Of a stretch of 64,000 nucleotides of DNA, positions 16,962 through 25,657 are shown one piece after another. Positions within the stretch are counted from its first letter, which is position 1. Each line of letters begins with the position of its first letter. A model generated the notes under the pieces. That model saw only the letters and a list, made by a program, of their open reading frames with translations, searched no databases and was not told where the DNA came from. A program made the translations under genes and the position numbers. This DNA comes from FEN-1219 sp963817615 (GTDB lineage: Bacteria; Pseudomonadota; Gammaproteobacteria; Steroidobacterales; Rariloculaceae): positions 620,001 to 684,000 of the forward strand of contig CAWFPH010000003.1 in NCBI GenBank assembly GCA_963817615.1. Reading direction: 5' to 3'.

Positions 16962-17276
16962 TCAGCCTGCGCTCAAATGGCCGGAAACGATCGCGGGAAG
17001 CGCGACGTAATAGAGGTCCGCGCCCCGGAAGCTCGCTTCGAGATCGGCGAGAAAGGCGTCGAGCTGCTCGCGAGCCATCTCGATCCTGATCTCGACTCGG
17101 CGCTGGTGGCCGCTCACTTGCTCCGCGATGCTGAGCGGTCCATGCGCCCCGTGCCCATGCGCCGCAAAGCTCGTGAAACCGGCGACGCTCTCGCGCCCAA
17201 GCAGCCAATCGACCACGCGCGCTTCGAGCAGTGGCGGAACGTTCAGCGACACGACGACCGCGACGGCTCCGTTCAT
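16962..17276 (-). CDS. DUF3240 family protein, PII/CutA-like accessory of metal efflux
   Basis: This 104-residue protein starts at ATG 17276, overlapping the RND pump stop as ATGA. The fold pattern (VAVVVSLNVPPLLEARVVDWLL, then EIRIEMAREQLDAFLADLE) resembles ferredoxin-like PII/CutA domains. DUF3240 genes typically sit behind heavy-metal RND pumps. The middle is His-rich (AAHGHGAHG near residues 39-47) and could bind a metal ion. It probably monitors or modulates the pump from the cytoplasm. The role is inferred from linkage. Confidence 0.75.
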   Translation of the reverse strand: MNGAVAVVVSLNVPPLLEARVVDWLLGRESVAGFTSFAAHGHGAHGPLSIAEQVSGHQRRVEIRIEMAREQLDAFLADLEASFRGADLYYVALPAIVSGHLSAG

Positions 17277-20200
17277 TGTCTCTCCTGAGCGGTGCCGAAC
17301 CGCTCGTACAGCACCGGCAGCAAGATCAGCGTGAGCGCGGTCGCGGAGATCAGCCCGCCGATCACGACGATCGCGAGCGGCCGCTGGATCTCCGAGCCCG
17401 GCCCGGACGCGAAGAGGAGCGGCACGAGCCCGAACGCCGCGATGCTCGCCGTCATCAGCACCGGCCGCAGGCGCCGCAGCGCCCCGCGCACGACGACCTC
17501 GCGCAGCGCGAGCCCGGCCGCGCGCAGCTGATTGAAATAAGTGACCATCACCACGCCGTTCAGCACCGCGACGCCGAGCAGCGCGATGAAGCCGACGGAT
17601 GCCGGCACGGACAGATATTCGCGCGTGACGAGCAGCGCGAGCACGCCGCCGATCAGCGCAAACGGGATGTTCGTCAGCACGAGCAGCGCCTGTCGTATCG
17701 AGCCGAACGTGGAAAACAGCAGCAGGAACACCAAACCGATCGCGATCGGCACCACGATCGCAAGCCGCGCGGAGGCTCTCTGCTGGTTCTCGAATTGGCC
17801 GCCCCACTGCACGGTGTAGCCCGGCGGCAGTCGCACGCTGTCGGCCACTTTCCGCTTCGCCTCCTCGACGTAGCCGACGAGATCGCGGCCGACGACGTTC
17901 GTGCGAATCACGATGAAGCGCTGACCGCGCTCTCGCGCAATGGATACGACGCCCTCGACCCGCGACACTTCGGCGAGGGAGGTCAAAGGGACGGAACGCG
18001 CGCCGCCGAGCGCAATCGGCAGTCCGGCGAATTTCTCGGCGGACCCGCGGATCCTCTCGTCCGCTCGGATCACGAGCGGCGTGCGGCGCGCGCCCTCCTG
18101 CACTACGCCGATCGGCACGCCTTCGATCTGGGTGCGCACCAGTCTCTCGATCGCATCGGCGTCGAGATCGAGGCGGCCGGCCGAAGCCCTGTCGATGCGC
18201 AGGTTCAAATACTGCACGCCGCTGTTGCGCGCCACGAATACGTCCTCGCTGCCCGCGATCTCGCGCAGCACGCCTTCGATCGCATCGGCCTGGCGCGACA
18301 GCTCGGCGAGGTCCGGGCCGAACAGCTTGATCGCGACGTCGCCCCGCACGCCCGTGAGCATCTCGGAGGTGCGCATCTCGATCGGCTGAGTGAACCCGTA
18401 GGCAACGCCGCCAAAGCCGTCGAGCACCTCGCGGATCGCCGCGAGCAGCTCGTCTTTCGACCCCATGCGCCATTCCGCTCGAGGCTTCAGCACGAGGAAC
18501 ATGTCGGACTCGTTCAACCCCATCGGATCCATGCCGATCTGGTCGGAACCCACGCGTGCGACGATGCGCGCGACCTCGGGCACCCCGCCGAGAATCGCGC
18601 GCTGCACGCGCAGGTCGAGGTCCACGGATTCCGCCAGCGTGATCGAGGGCAGCTTTTCGAGCTGCACGATCAAGTCGCCCTCGTCCATGGTCGGCAGGAA
18701 AGTCTTGCCGAGAAACGGATAGCTCGCAGCGGCAAGCGCAAGCGCCGCGACCGCGCCGCCGATCACCCAGTTGCCGCGGGCGAGCGCGCGCTCGAGCAGC
18801 GGCCTGTACAGCCGACCGAGCGTGCGCGGCAGCCAAGGCTCCTCGTGCGGCGCGCTCTTCACCAGGAAGGACGCGATCACCGGGATTGCCGTGAGCGCGA
18901 GCAGCAGCGAGCCGCCGAGCGCGAAGCTGATCGTGAGCGCGACCGGCGAGAACAGCTTGCCCTCGAGGCCCTCCAGCGACAGGAGCGGCAGGAACACGAG
19001 CACGATAATCGCGATGCCCGAGGCGACCGGCACCGAAACCTCGCTCACCGCGCGGTAGATCACGTGCAGGCGCGGTAGGCGCGAACGGCCTTCCCCGGCC
19101 AGCTGGGTTGCGACGTTCTCGACGACCACGACTGCGGCGTCGACGAGCATGCCGATCGCAATGGCGAGCCCGCCCAAGCTCATCAAGTTCGCCGACATGC
19201 CGAACCTCTCCATCAGCACGAACGTGAAGAGGGCTGCGAGCGGTAGCACGACCGCCACGGTTACAGCGGCGCGCCAATCGCCGAGAAACGCGAGCAGCAG
19301 GATCAGCACCAGCGCGACCGCCTCGGCGAGCGCTTCGGCAACCGTGCCGACGGCCTTGTCGACGAGGTTGCCGCGATCGTAAAACACGTGCAGCGACACT
19401 CCGTCGGGCAGTGTCGGTGCGAGCTCGTCGAGCTTCGCGCGAGCGCCGGCCACGACCTCGCGTGCGTTCGCGCCCTTTAGGCCGAGCACGAGACCTTCGA
19501 CGGCCTCGGCTTCGCCGCTCTGCGTGACGGCGCCGTACCGCGTGATCGCGCCGACGCGCACGTCGGCGACGTCGCCCACAGTGATCGGAATGCCGTCGTG
19601 CACGGCCACGACGATGCGCTTCACGTCGTCCAGCGTCTCGATCCGGCCTTCGCTGCGTACGAGCAGCGCTTCCTCGCCTTCGTTGATTCGCCCCGCGCCG
19701 TCATTGCGGTTGTTCGCGACGATAGCCTGCTCGAGCTCGAGAGTGTCGACCCCGCGCGCGGCCGCGCGCACGGCATCTGGCACGACCTCGAACGTGCGCG
19801 TGTAGCCGCCGAGCACGTTCACGTCGGCGACTCCCGAGACGGTGCGTAGGGCGGGGCGAATCACCCACTCGAGCAGCGTCCGCCGCTCGGTCAGGCTCTG
19901 CGGCCCGTCGACCGTGAACATGAACATTTCGCCGAGCGGTGTCGTCATCGGGGCAATGCCGCCCTCGATGCCGGTCGGCAGCGAATCGCGGATGCCGTTC
20001 AGTCGCTCCGCGACCTGCTGCCGCGCCCAATAAATGTCGGTGCCCTCCGCGAAGTCGAGAGTGATGTCCGTCAATGCGTATTTCGTCGTCGAGCGCAGCA
20101 TGGTCTGCTGCGGTAGCCCGAGCAGCTCCACCTCGATCGGCGCCGTGATCCGCGTCTCGACCTCTTCGGGAGTCATTCCGGGGGACTTGATGATGATCTT

Positions 20201-20338
20201 GACTTGCGTCGGCGAGACATCGGGAAACGCGTCGATCGGCAACAGCCGAAACGCGCGCACTCCGGCGCTCGCGAGCAGCAACGCTCCGAGCACGACGAGC
20301 AGCCGCTGCGAAAGTGCGAACGCGACGATGCGGTTCAT
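17273..20338 (-). CDS. Heavy-metal efflux RND pump (CusA/CzcA family)
   Basis: This 1,021-residue inner-membrane pump has the duplicated RND layout: a first membrane helix at the N-terminus, two large periplasmic loops and twelve helices. Clear family stretches include SPGMTPEEVETRIT, TDIYWARQQV, GGLAIAIGMLVDAAVVVVEN and LPTMDEGDLIVQLE. The helix-4 motif (VDAAxxxxxEN) resembles CusA, while MDEGD resembles CzcA-type divalent pumps, so the metal cannot be fixed. It expels metal ions through the adaptor and TolC-like protein encoded upstream. Two nt separate it from the adaptor gene. Confidence 0.9.
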   Translation of the reverse strand: MNRIVAFALSQRLLVVLGALLLASAGVRAFRLLPIDAFPDVSPTQVKIIIKSPGMTPEEVETRITAPIEVELLGLPQQTMLRSTTKYALTDITLDFAEGTDIYWARQQVAERLNGIRDSLPTGIEGGIAPMTTPLGEMFMFTVDGPQSLTERRTLLEWVIRPALRTVSGVADVNVLGGYTRTFEVVPDAVRAAARGVDTLELEQAIVANNRNDGAGRINEGEEALLVRSEGRIETLDDVKRIVVAVHDGIPITVGDVADVRVGAITRYGAVTQSGEAEAVEGLVLGLKGANAREVVAGARAKLDELAPTLPDGVSLHVFYDRGNLVDKAVGTVAEALAEAVALVLILLLAFLGDWRAAVTVAVVLPLAALFTFVLMERFGMSANLMSLGGLAIAIGMLVDAAVVVVENVATQLAGEGRSRLPRLHVIYRAVSEVSVPVASGIAIIVLVFLPLLSLEGLEGKLFSPVALTISFALGGSLLLALTAIPVIASFLVKSAPHEEPWLPRTLGRLYRPLLERALARGNWVIGGAVAALALAAASYPFLGKTFLPTMDEGDLIVQLEKLPSITLAESVDLDLRVQRAILGGVPEVARIVARVGSDQIGMDPMGLNESDMFLVLKPRAEWRMGSKDELLAAIREVLDGFGGVAYGFTQPIEMRTSEMLTGVRGDVAIKLFGPDLAELSRQADAIEGVLREIAGSEDVFVARNSGVQYLNLRIDRASAGRLDLDADAIERLVRTQIEGVPIGVVQEGARRTPLVIRADERIRGSAEKFAGLPIALGGARSVPLTSLAEVSRVEGVVSIARERGQRFIVIRTNVVGRDLVGYVEEAKRKVADSVRLPPGYTVQWGGQFENQQRASARLAIVVPIAIGLVFLLLFSTFGSIRQALLVLTNIPFALIGGVLALLVTREYLSVPASVGFIALLGVAVLNGVVMVTYFNQLRAAGLALREVVVRGALRRLRPVLMTASIAAFGLVPLLFASGPGSEIQRPLAIVVIGGLISATALTLILLPVLYERFGTAQERQ

Positions 20339-20340
20339 CG

Positions 20341-21441
20341 CTAGCCTTCCGCCTCTTGCGCCGCGAGCCACAGGGCTTTGAGCGCGTTGATGCCGCCGAC
20401 CGCGACACGCAGGCCGCCGCGATCGATGCCGGCGTCGACGTATATGTGCTCGCCGTCCTCGGCGAGCACCTCGACCCGGCGCACCTCGAAGCCGGTCGGC
20501 TCGCGCACGAACACGTACGCCGCGCCGCCGGCTCGCGTGACCGCGCCGGCAGGCAATGCAAAGGCAATGCCTTCGGCGGGTGCAGTCACGCGAGCCTCGA
20601 GGAGCAGACCTGCTCGCAGGGCTCCGGTCGAGTTGTCGATGACCGCGCGAACGAGCACGGTCTGTGTGGTCGGGTCGACGATGCGCGCGATCGCGGTGAT
20701 CGGCCCCGTGTGCTCGGCGCCGCGCACGGTGATCGCTGCGGTTTGACCGAGCTCGACGCGGGCGGCGTCGGCTTCGCGCAGATGCAGCTCGAGCCACAGC
20801 GTGCGCGGGTCCGCAATCGTCACTACGGGGTCGAGCCGACCGACCCGCGCGCCGACCTTGGCATGCGCGGCCGCGATCGTCCCGTCGAGAGGTGCCCGCA
20901 GCACGAGGCGCGCCGTGAGGGCGCGGCCGCGGCCGAGGTCTTGGAGCGCGCGGTCGTCGAGACCCGCGAGCCGCAGCTGCTCGCCCGCTTGCGCGACCTT
21001 GAGCTCCGCCACGCGTGCAATCGCGGTCGCTTCCTGGACGCGCCGCTCGGCGATCACGCCGTCGTCGAAGAGGCCGCGGTCGCGGGCGAGCTGGGCCCGG
21101 GCGAGCTCGGCGGCGCCTTCTGCCTCGAGATAGGCGCGCTGCCAATCGAGAAACTCGGTGCTATCGAGCTCCGCGATCGGTTGCCCCCGCGCCACGGTGT
21201 CGCCGGCCGCCACCACGAGCCGTGCGATGAGCCCGTCGGTAGGAGCGCTCACGACCGCGAGCTGCGCGGGCGGCACCACGACCTCGGCCGGCCCGGCCGC
21301 CACCGCGACATGCGCGGCCGACTCGACCGACGCGACCTCGATGCCGAGTCTCGCGATTTCGGCGTCGCCGAGCTCGAATGACTCGGCGCCCGTCGATGCG
21401 AGGAGCGTCAGCATCGCAACGAACGAAGCACCCTTCGTCAT
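20341..21441 (-). CDS. RND efflux periplasmic adaptor (CusB/CzcB-like)
   Basis: This 366-residue membrane-fusion protein has a signal peptide (MTKGASFVAMLTLLASTGA). The lipoyl-like halves are recognisable (SAPTDGLIARLVVAAGDTVARGQP and VLRAPLDGTIAAAHAKVGA), around a helical hairpin rich in Ala/Glu/Arg. Beta-barrel and membrane-proximal domains follow. It bridges the pump and outer-membrane channel. There is no long Met- or His-rich N-terminal metal-binding extension, so it resembles short CzcB forms. It overlaps the TolC-like gene by ATGA and lies 2 nt before the pump gene. Confidence 0.88.
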   Translation of the reverse strand: MTKGASFVAMLTLLASTGAESFELGDAEIARLGIEVASVESAAHVAVAAGPAEVVVPPAQLAVVSAPTDGLIARLVVAAGDTVARGQPIAELDSTEFLDWQRAYLEAEGAAELARAQLARDRGLFDDGVIAERRVQEATAIARVAELKVAQAGEQLRLAGLDDRALQDLGRGRALTARLVLRAPLDGTIAAAHAKVGARVGRLDPVVTIADPRTLWLELHLREADAARVELGQTAAITVRGAEHTGPITAIARIVDPTTQTVLVRAVIDNSTGALRAGLLLEARVTAPAEGIAFALPAGAVTRAGGAAYVFVREPTGFEVRRVEVLAEDGEHIYVDAGIDRGGLRVAVGGINALKALWLAAQEAEG

Positions 21442-22724
21442 GGGATTTCTCCTAGTGCCTGATTGATGGCGGCGATCGCGCGGTCGTGCGCGATGCGCAA
21501 CCGCGCCCTGTCGCGAAACACGCTTTCCGCGGAAGCCTCGATTCGCAGCAGCTCGCGCAGCTCGATCTCGCCCTGTGCGAAGGCCGCCTGTGCCATCCGA
21601 CGTTGCTGCGCGGCGAGCGCGGTCTGCTCGTCGGCGAGCGCGAGCGAGCGCTCGATCACGGAAAGCCCGTGCTCCGCCTCGTGGAGGTCGAGGTCGAGGC
21701 GTCGCTCGAGCTCTCGGCGCCGTGCCCCTGCATCGGCCACCCGTCGTGCGGCCTGGGCGCGGTCGGTCGCGCCGTGTGTCTTGGTGCCGACGGGAATCCT
21801 CACGCTCGCACCGAGACTATCCGCGTACAAGACCCCGTACGGATCGCGCTGGCGGCGCGGTCCGATGGTCACGACGAGATTGCCGCGGCTCTCTCGATCG
21901 ATGAGCTCGAGCTCGGCCCGTGCACGCTCGAGCGCTGCATTGGCCAGCGCGAGAGCCGGATGGCCCGCATCGAGGTCTTCCCGGTCGACGCGAACTTCCG
22001 TGAATTGGCGCGGCCGCCGATCCAGGCCCGTGAGGCTGCGATAGCCGCGCTCTGCGTCTTGCAGCGCGGCCTCGCCTTCGAGCACCGTTTTCTGCTTTTC
22101 GAGCGCGGCGGCTCGCGCGAGCAGCAAGTCGGCGAGCGGCAGGTCGCCGCGCGCGTTGCGCAACTCGACCGCGTGAACGAGCTCGGCTGCGCGCGCCGCC
22201 GAATCGCGGGCCGATTGCAAGGCGTTGTCGGCCAGCGCAATGTCCCAGAGCGAGCTGCGCAGCAGCCCCGCGACTTCCCAGCGCAGCTCGGCCGCGGCCG
22301 CGCCGGTTTCGGTCGCAGCGGTGAGCGCGAATGCCTGCACTGCACGCCGCTGCCCGGCGTACCAGAGCGGCAGCGCGATGCCACCTTCGTACTCACGCTG
22401 ACCCGTCACGTCGAGCGGCCGGTCGGAGCGAGTCGTGAGCGTGAGCTCCGGTGCCGCCGCGAGCAACGCGCGGCCACGCCGGTCCCACGCCGCCGCCTCC
22501 TCGGCCCTAGCGCCTTGCTCGATGCTTCGGGGATACGCTTCGAGCGCTGCGGCAAGCAGCATGTCCCAGCCGACATCCGCGTCGATTACGAGCGGCGCAT
22601 GGGTGTGAGTTGCAGCAACCGGCTCCTGGCTGCGGACGGCGGTCGGACCGACCACGATTGCCGTTGCTAGCAGGGCTCCGAGCCGGCGAGCGAGCGAGTG
22701 TCTTGTTGATGCGGTCGCGATCAT
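21438..22724 (-). CDS. TolC-family outer-membrane channel of metal efflux operon
   Basis: This 428-residue protein has a signal peptide and two long alpha-helical repeats typical of TolC/CusC/CzcC proteins (AELRWEVAGLLRSSLWDIALADNAL and the second half around DLDLHEAEHGLSVIERSLALADEQ in shorter pieces). I chose ATG 22724, which has a GAGGAAAA SD, over upstream ATGs at 22748 and 22763. It is the first gene of the four-gene operon tolC-adaptor-pump-DUF3240 and forms the exit duct through the outer membrane. A divergent regulator lies across a 206-nt control region. Confidence 0.87.
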   Translation of the reverse strand: MIATASTRHSLARRLGALLATAIVVGPTAVRSQEPVAATHTHAPLVIDADVGWDMLLAAALEAYPRSIEQGARAEEAAAWDRRGRALLAAAPELTLTTRSDRPLDVTGQREYEGGIALPLWYAGQRRAVQAFALTAATETGAAAAELRWEVAGLLRSSLWDIALADNALQSARDSAARAAELVHAVELRNARGDLPLADLLLARAAALEKQKTVLEGEAALQDAERGYRSLTGLDRRPRQFTEVRVDREDLDAGHPALALANAALERARAELELIDRESRGNLVVTIGPRRQRDPYGVLYADSLGASVRIPVGTKTHGATDRAQAARRVADAGARRRELERRLDLDLHEAEHGLSVIERSLALADEQTALAAQQRRMAQAAFAQGEIELRELLRIEASAESVFRDRARLRIAHDRAIAAINQALGEIP

Positions 22725-22771
22725 TGCGGGCTTTTCCTCGCGGCGCATGATCGACGGGCGCATGTGAAAAA

Positions 22772-22803
22772 TTCGTCAGCGAAAGATCAGTATTTCGTGA
22801 GCG
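22772..22803. promoter_or_regulatory. Two direct repeats 22 bp apart, candidate response-regulator site
   Basis: TTCGTCAGCG (22772-22781) and TTCGTGAGCG (22794-22803) match at nine of ten positions. They start exactly 22 bp, two helical turns, apart, a spacing suited to an OmpR-family dimer. They lie in the control region between the efflux operon and its two-component system. Confidence 0.45.
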
Positions 22804-22826
22804 CGTCAGCGCGCGGCTTTCACGAA
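22794..22826. repeat. Inverted repeat TTCGTGA...TCACGAA
   Basis: The 7-bp arms (22794-22800 and 22820-22826) are separated by 19 nt and overlap the second direct repeat. A TTGACA at 22830-22835 follows but lacks a good -10. Confidence 0.35.
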
Positions 22827-22930
22827 TCGTTGACATTTCTTCGACGGGCCGTTGAGCCGCGGGCTGCAATCCTGCTGCTATGCTTGCCGCGCGAGCCATC
22901 GTCGCTGCCGTTTCGGAGTTGCGTGCCGTC

Positions 22931-23614
22931 ATGCGGATACTCGTCATCGAGGATCACCGCGACATCGCCGAGAACATCGGCGACTATCTCGAGCCGAAGG
23001 GCCACGTGCTCGACTATGCGGCGGACGGCATTACCGGCTTGCATCTGGCGGTCACGAACGACTACGACGTGATCGTCCTCGATCTCGGTTTGCCCGCGCT
23101 CGACGGGCTCACCCTGTGCCGGAAGCTGCGCGAGGAAGCCAAGAAGAGCACGCCGGTTCTCATGCTCACTGCGCGTGATCGCGTCGACGACAAGGTCGCG
23201 GGCTTCGGCGCGGGCGGAGACGACTATCTCGTCAAGCCGTTCGCGATGAAGGAGCTCGAGATCCGGCTCGATGCACTGCGGCGTCGCGGCACGGGCAGCA
23301 CGCTCTCGCGAACGCTCACGGTGGCCGATCTGCAATTCGATCCCGACACGCAGATCGTGAAGCGCGCAGGACGCCGTCTCGAGCTGAACCCGAGTCAGCG
23401 CACGCTGCTCGAGTTGCTGATGACGAACACGCATCGCGTCGTGCGCCGCGACGAGCTCGAGCAGGCGCTGTGGGGTGACGATCCGCCCGACGGCGACGTG
23501 CTGCGTGCGCACATCTACGCTCTGCGCGCGGCCATCGACAAGCCGTTCCCGCTGAAGCTTCTGCACACGATCCACGGCACGGGCTATCGGTTGGCCGCCG
23601 AAGATGGGCGCTAG
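22931..23614 (+). CDS. OmpR/PhoB-family response regulator
   Basis: This 227-residue regulator has a receiver domain with phospho-acceptor Asp51 in VIVLDLGLP, acidic Glu8/Asp9 and Lys in LVKPFAM near 101. The C-terminal winged helix contains LELNPSQRTLLELLM and HTIHGTGYRL. I chose ATG 22931, the start that matches the family (MRILVIEDH). It is divergent from the efflux operon and overlaps the kinase gene by 11 nt, so it very probably controls metal efflux. A TATGCT -10 candidate lies at 22879-22884. Confidence 0.9.
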   Translation: MRILVIEDHRDIAENIGDYLEPKGHVLDYAADGITGLHLAVTNDYDVIVLDLGLPALDGLTLCRKLREEAKKSTPVLMLTARDRVDDKVAGFGAGGDDYLVKPFAMKELEIRLDALRRRGTGSTLSRTLTVADLQFDPDTQIVKRAGRRLELNPSQRTLLELLMTNTHRVVRRDELEQALWGDDPPDGDVLRAHIYALRAAIDKPFPLKLLHTIHGTGYRLAAEDGR

Positions 23615-24857
23615 GCGGCTCAGTCTGCGTTGGCGCATCACGCTCGCGATGTTGGTGCTCGCGGCGGTCGGCAGCAGCATCTTTGCAGCCAGCGTGTTCG
23701 TCGGCGCCGAGCGGCTCGAGCAGAGCGTGCTCAACCGCCACGTGAGAGCGGAGTACGATGCGCTCGCCGCGCGCGTTCACGAGAATTCGAACGTCAAGCA
23801 AGTGCAGAGCGCTTTGCTGCTCGGCTACGTCGGCCGCGACAATCCAGCGCTGCCGCCCGAGCTTGCGGCGCTCGCGGAGGGCAACCATCACGCAGTCGCG
23901 GTCGGGGACAAGGCGTATCAGGTCTACGTCGGCGAGCAGAGCGGACAGCGGCTCTATGTCGCCTACGACATCACGGAATGGGAAGCACTCGAGCGGCCGG
24001 TGATCAACACGTTGATCGCGGGAGTGATCGCCAGCTCGCTGCTCGCCGTGGCGCTAGGGCTGTGGGCGTCGGCGGGCGTGATAGCGCCCGTCACCGCGCT
24101 CGCCAAGCGCCTGCAGTCCCTCGATCCGCGTGAGCGCAACGTTCGCGTGGCCGCCGATCTCGGCGGCAGCGAGCTTGCGCCGATCGCAGAGTCGTTCGAC
24201 CGTTACATGGAGCGGCTCGACGGCTTCGTCGAGCGCGAGCAGTTGTTCACGGCGGCCGCTGCTCACGAGCTGCGCACGCCGCTCGCCGTGATCCAGGGGG
24301 CAACGGACGTGCTCGCCGAGCAGACCCATCTGCCGCGTGCCGCCGAGCGTGCCATCGGGAGGCTTGAACGTGCCGCGCGCGAGATGCTCGAGTTCATCGA
24401 AGCGCTGCTGTTTCTGTCGCGCGAGGACCGAGGAGCCGAATTCGGCGAGGCGAGCTGCGACGTCGGGGCGATCGCGCGCGAGCTGGCCGAGGACTACCGC
24501 CGGCTCGCAGAGGGCAAGGCGGTCGCAGTTCGTGCGCAGGCCGCTGAACCGCTCGTCCTCCGCGTGCCGCCCGCGCTGCCCGCCATCGTGATCGGCAATC
24601 TGTTGCGCAACGCGATCGAGCATACCGCGGGGGGCAGGATCGACCTCGTTCTCGAGCGGCGCACGCTGCGCGTGACGGACACGGGCGAGGGTATCGCACC
24701 CGACGTCCAGAGCGCGCTGTTCGAGCGGGACTACTCGACCAAGCCGGGCGGCGGAATGGGACTGCACCTCGCGAAACGCATCTGCGACCGGTTCGGCTGG
24801 CGGCTCACGATCGCGAGCGCGCCGGGCGAGGGTACTGTCGCGAGCGTGGCGTTCTAA
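23604..24857 (+). CDS. Sensor histidine kinase paired with the response regulator
   Basis: This 417-residue inner-membrane kinase has two membrane helices (ITLAMLVLAAVGSSIFAAS and the Ala/Leu-rich span near residues 134-154) flanking a periplasmic sensor of about 105 residues. A HAMP region follows, then the phospho-acceptor in AAAAHELRTPLAVIQG (His221) and an HATPase domain (N-box GNLLRNAIEH, G-boxes DTGEGIAP and GGGMGLHLAKRI). The sensor has no Cys-rich or His-rich metal cluster, so the signal is unclear. Its stop codon overlaps the stop of the convergent OmpA/MotB-like gene. Confidence 0.9.
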   Translation: MGARRLSLRWRITLAMLVLAAVGSSIFAASVFVGAERLEQSVLNRHVRAEYDALAARVHENSNVKQVQSALLLGYVGRDNPALPPELAALAEGNHHAVAVGDKAYQVYVGEQSGQRLYVAYDITEWEALERPVINTLIAGVIASSLLAVALGLWASAGVIAPVTALAKRLQSLDPRERNVRVAADLGGSELAPIAESFDRYMERLDGFVEREQLFTAAAAHELRTPLAVIQGATDVLAEQTHLPRAAERAIGRLERAAREMLEFIEALLFLSREDRGAEFGEASCDVGAIARELAEDYRRLAEGKAVAVRAQAAEPLVLRVPPALPAIVIGNLLRNAIEHTAGGRIDLVLERRTLRVTDTGEGIAPDVQSALFERDYSTKPGGGMGLHLAKRICDRFGWRLTIASAPGEGTVASVAF

Positions 24858-25657
24858 CGAGCCGAGTCGGCGCGCTCGGCACCGGCGCCGGCTTCGAACT
24901 CGATCTTGAGCTCGACGCGGCGGTTCGCCGCGCGGCCTTCCGGCGTCGCGTTGTCAGCGACGGGCCGAGTGTCTGCGAAGCTCACGGAATGCAGCCGCTT
25001 GGGCGCAAAGCCCTGCTCGATCAAATAGTGCGTGACCGCGTTCGCGCGGGCCGCCGCCAGGTCCCAGTTCGAGTGGAACTCGCCGCCCTGCACGGGGCGA
25101 TCGTCGGTATGGCCCTCGACGGAGATCTGGGCCTCGCCGACCTCGCGCAAAGTGGCAGCGAGCTCGGCGAGCAGCGGTATGGCCGTGGTTTGCAGCGCCG
25201 AACGGCCCGATTCGAACAGCGCGACCTCGGGAATCGTGAGCACGAGACCTTCGTCGCGCCGCTCGGCCTTGATGCGGCCCTCGAACCGCGATTCGACCAG
25301 TTCGGCCAAGCGGTCCTGCGGCGACGCCGCGGGCGTGGGAGGCGGCAGCGGCAGGAGCGACGGCAGAGATGGCAGCGGTAGCAGGCGCGCCAGCGCCACG
25401 ATCCGCTCGAGCGGCTCGTCCATCGGATCGTTCGAAGCAACCGTCGCGGTCGGGTCGGCCGGCGCCGCAACCGTCGGGCTCGTGAGCGCGATGCGCCCGA
25501 ACAGCAGCACGACCATTGCGAGCAGCGTGCTGATGATGTCCGCGTAGCTCACGAGCCAGGTGTCGTCGTGCTCGGACTCGTCCCACCTGAGACCGATCAA
25601 CGTATTCGCGAAATCGCTCTCGTCCGCCGCATGCTCGCCGGGGCGGCCCAAGATCAC
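24854..25657 (-). CDS. MotB-like protein with OmpA peptidoglycan-binding domain
   Basis: This 267-residue protein has an N-terminal MotB plug helix (DDTWLVSYADIISTLLAMVV) with the proton-carrying Asp at residue 40. A Pro-rich linker follows, then an OmpA-like domain (VEGHTDDRPVQG, NWDLAAARANAV, NRRVELKIE). It should anchor a proton-driven stator unit to peptidoglycan. It starts at GTG 25657, overlapping the MotA-like stop as GTGA. No flagellar genes are nearby. It ends sharing bases with the stop of the convergent kinase gene. Confidence 0.82.
   Translation of the reverse strand: MILGRPGEHAADESDFANTLIGLRWDESEHDDTWLVSYADIISTLLAMVVLLFGRIALTSPTVAAPADPTATVASNDPMDEPLERIVALARLLPLPSLPSLLPLPPPTPAASPQDRLAELVESRFEGRIKAERRDEGLVLTIPEVALFESGRSALQTTAIPLLAELAATLREVGEAQISVEGHTDDRPVQGGEFHSNWDLAAARANAVTHYLIEQGFAPKRLHSVSFADTRPVADNATPEGRAANRRVELKIEFEAGAGAERADSAR

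Noticed and set aside
16962..19277. A 771-codon frame leading into the DUF3240 gene
   Set aside because: Only its last 104 residues are real (DUF3240). The rest is out of frame with the RND pump and is low-complexity.
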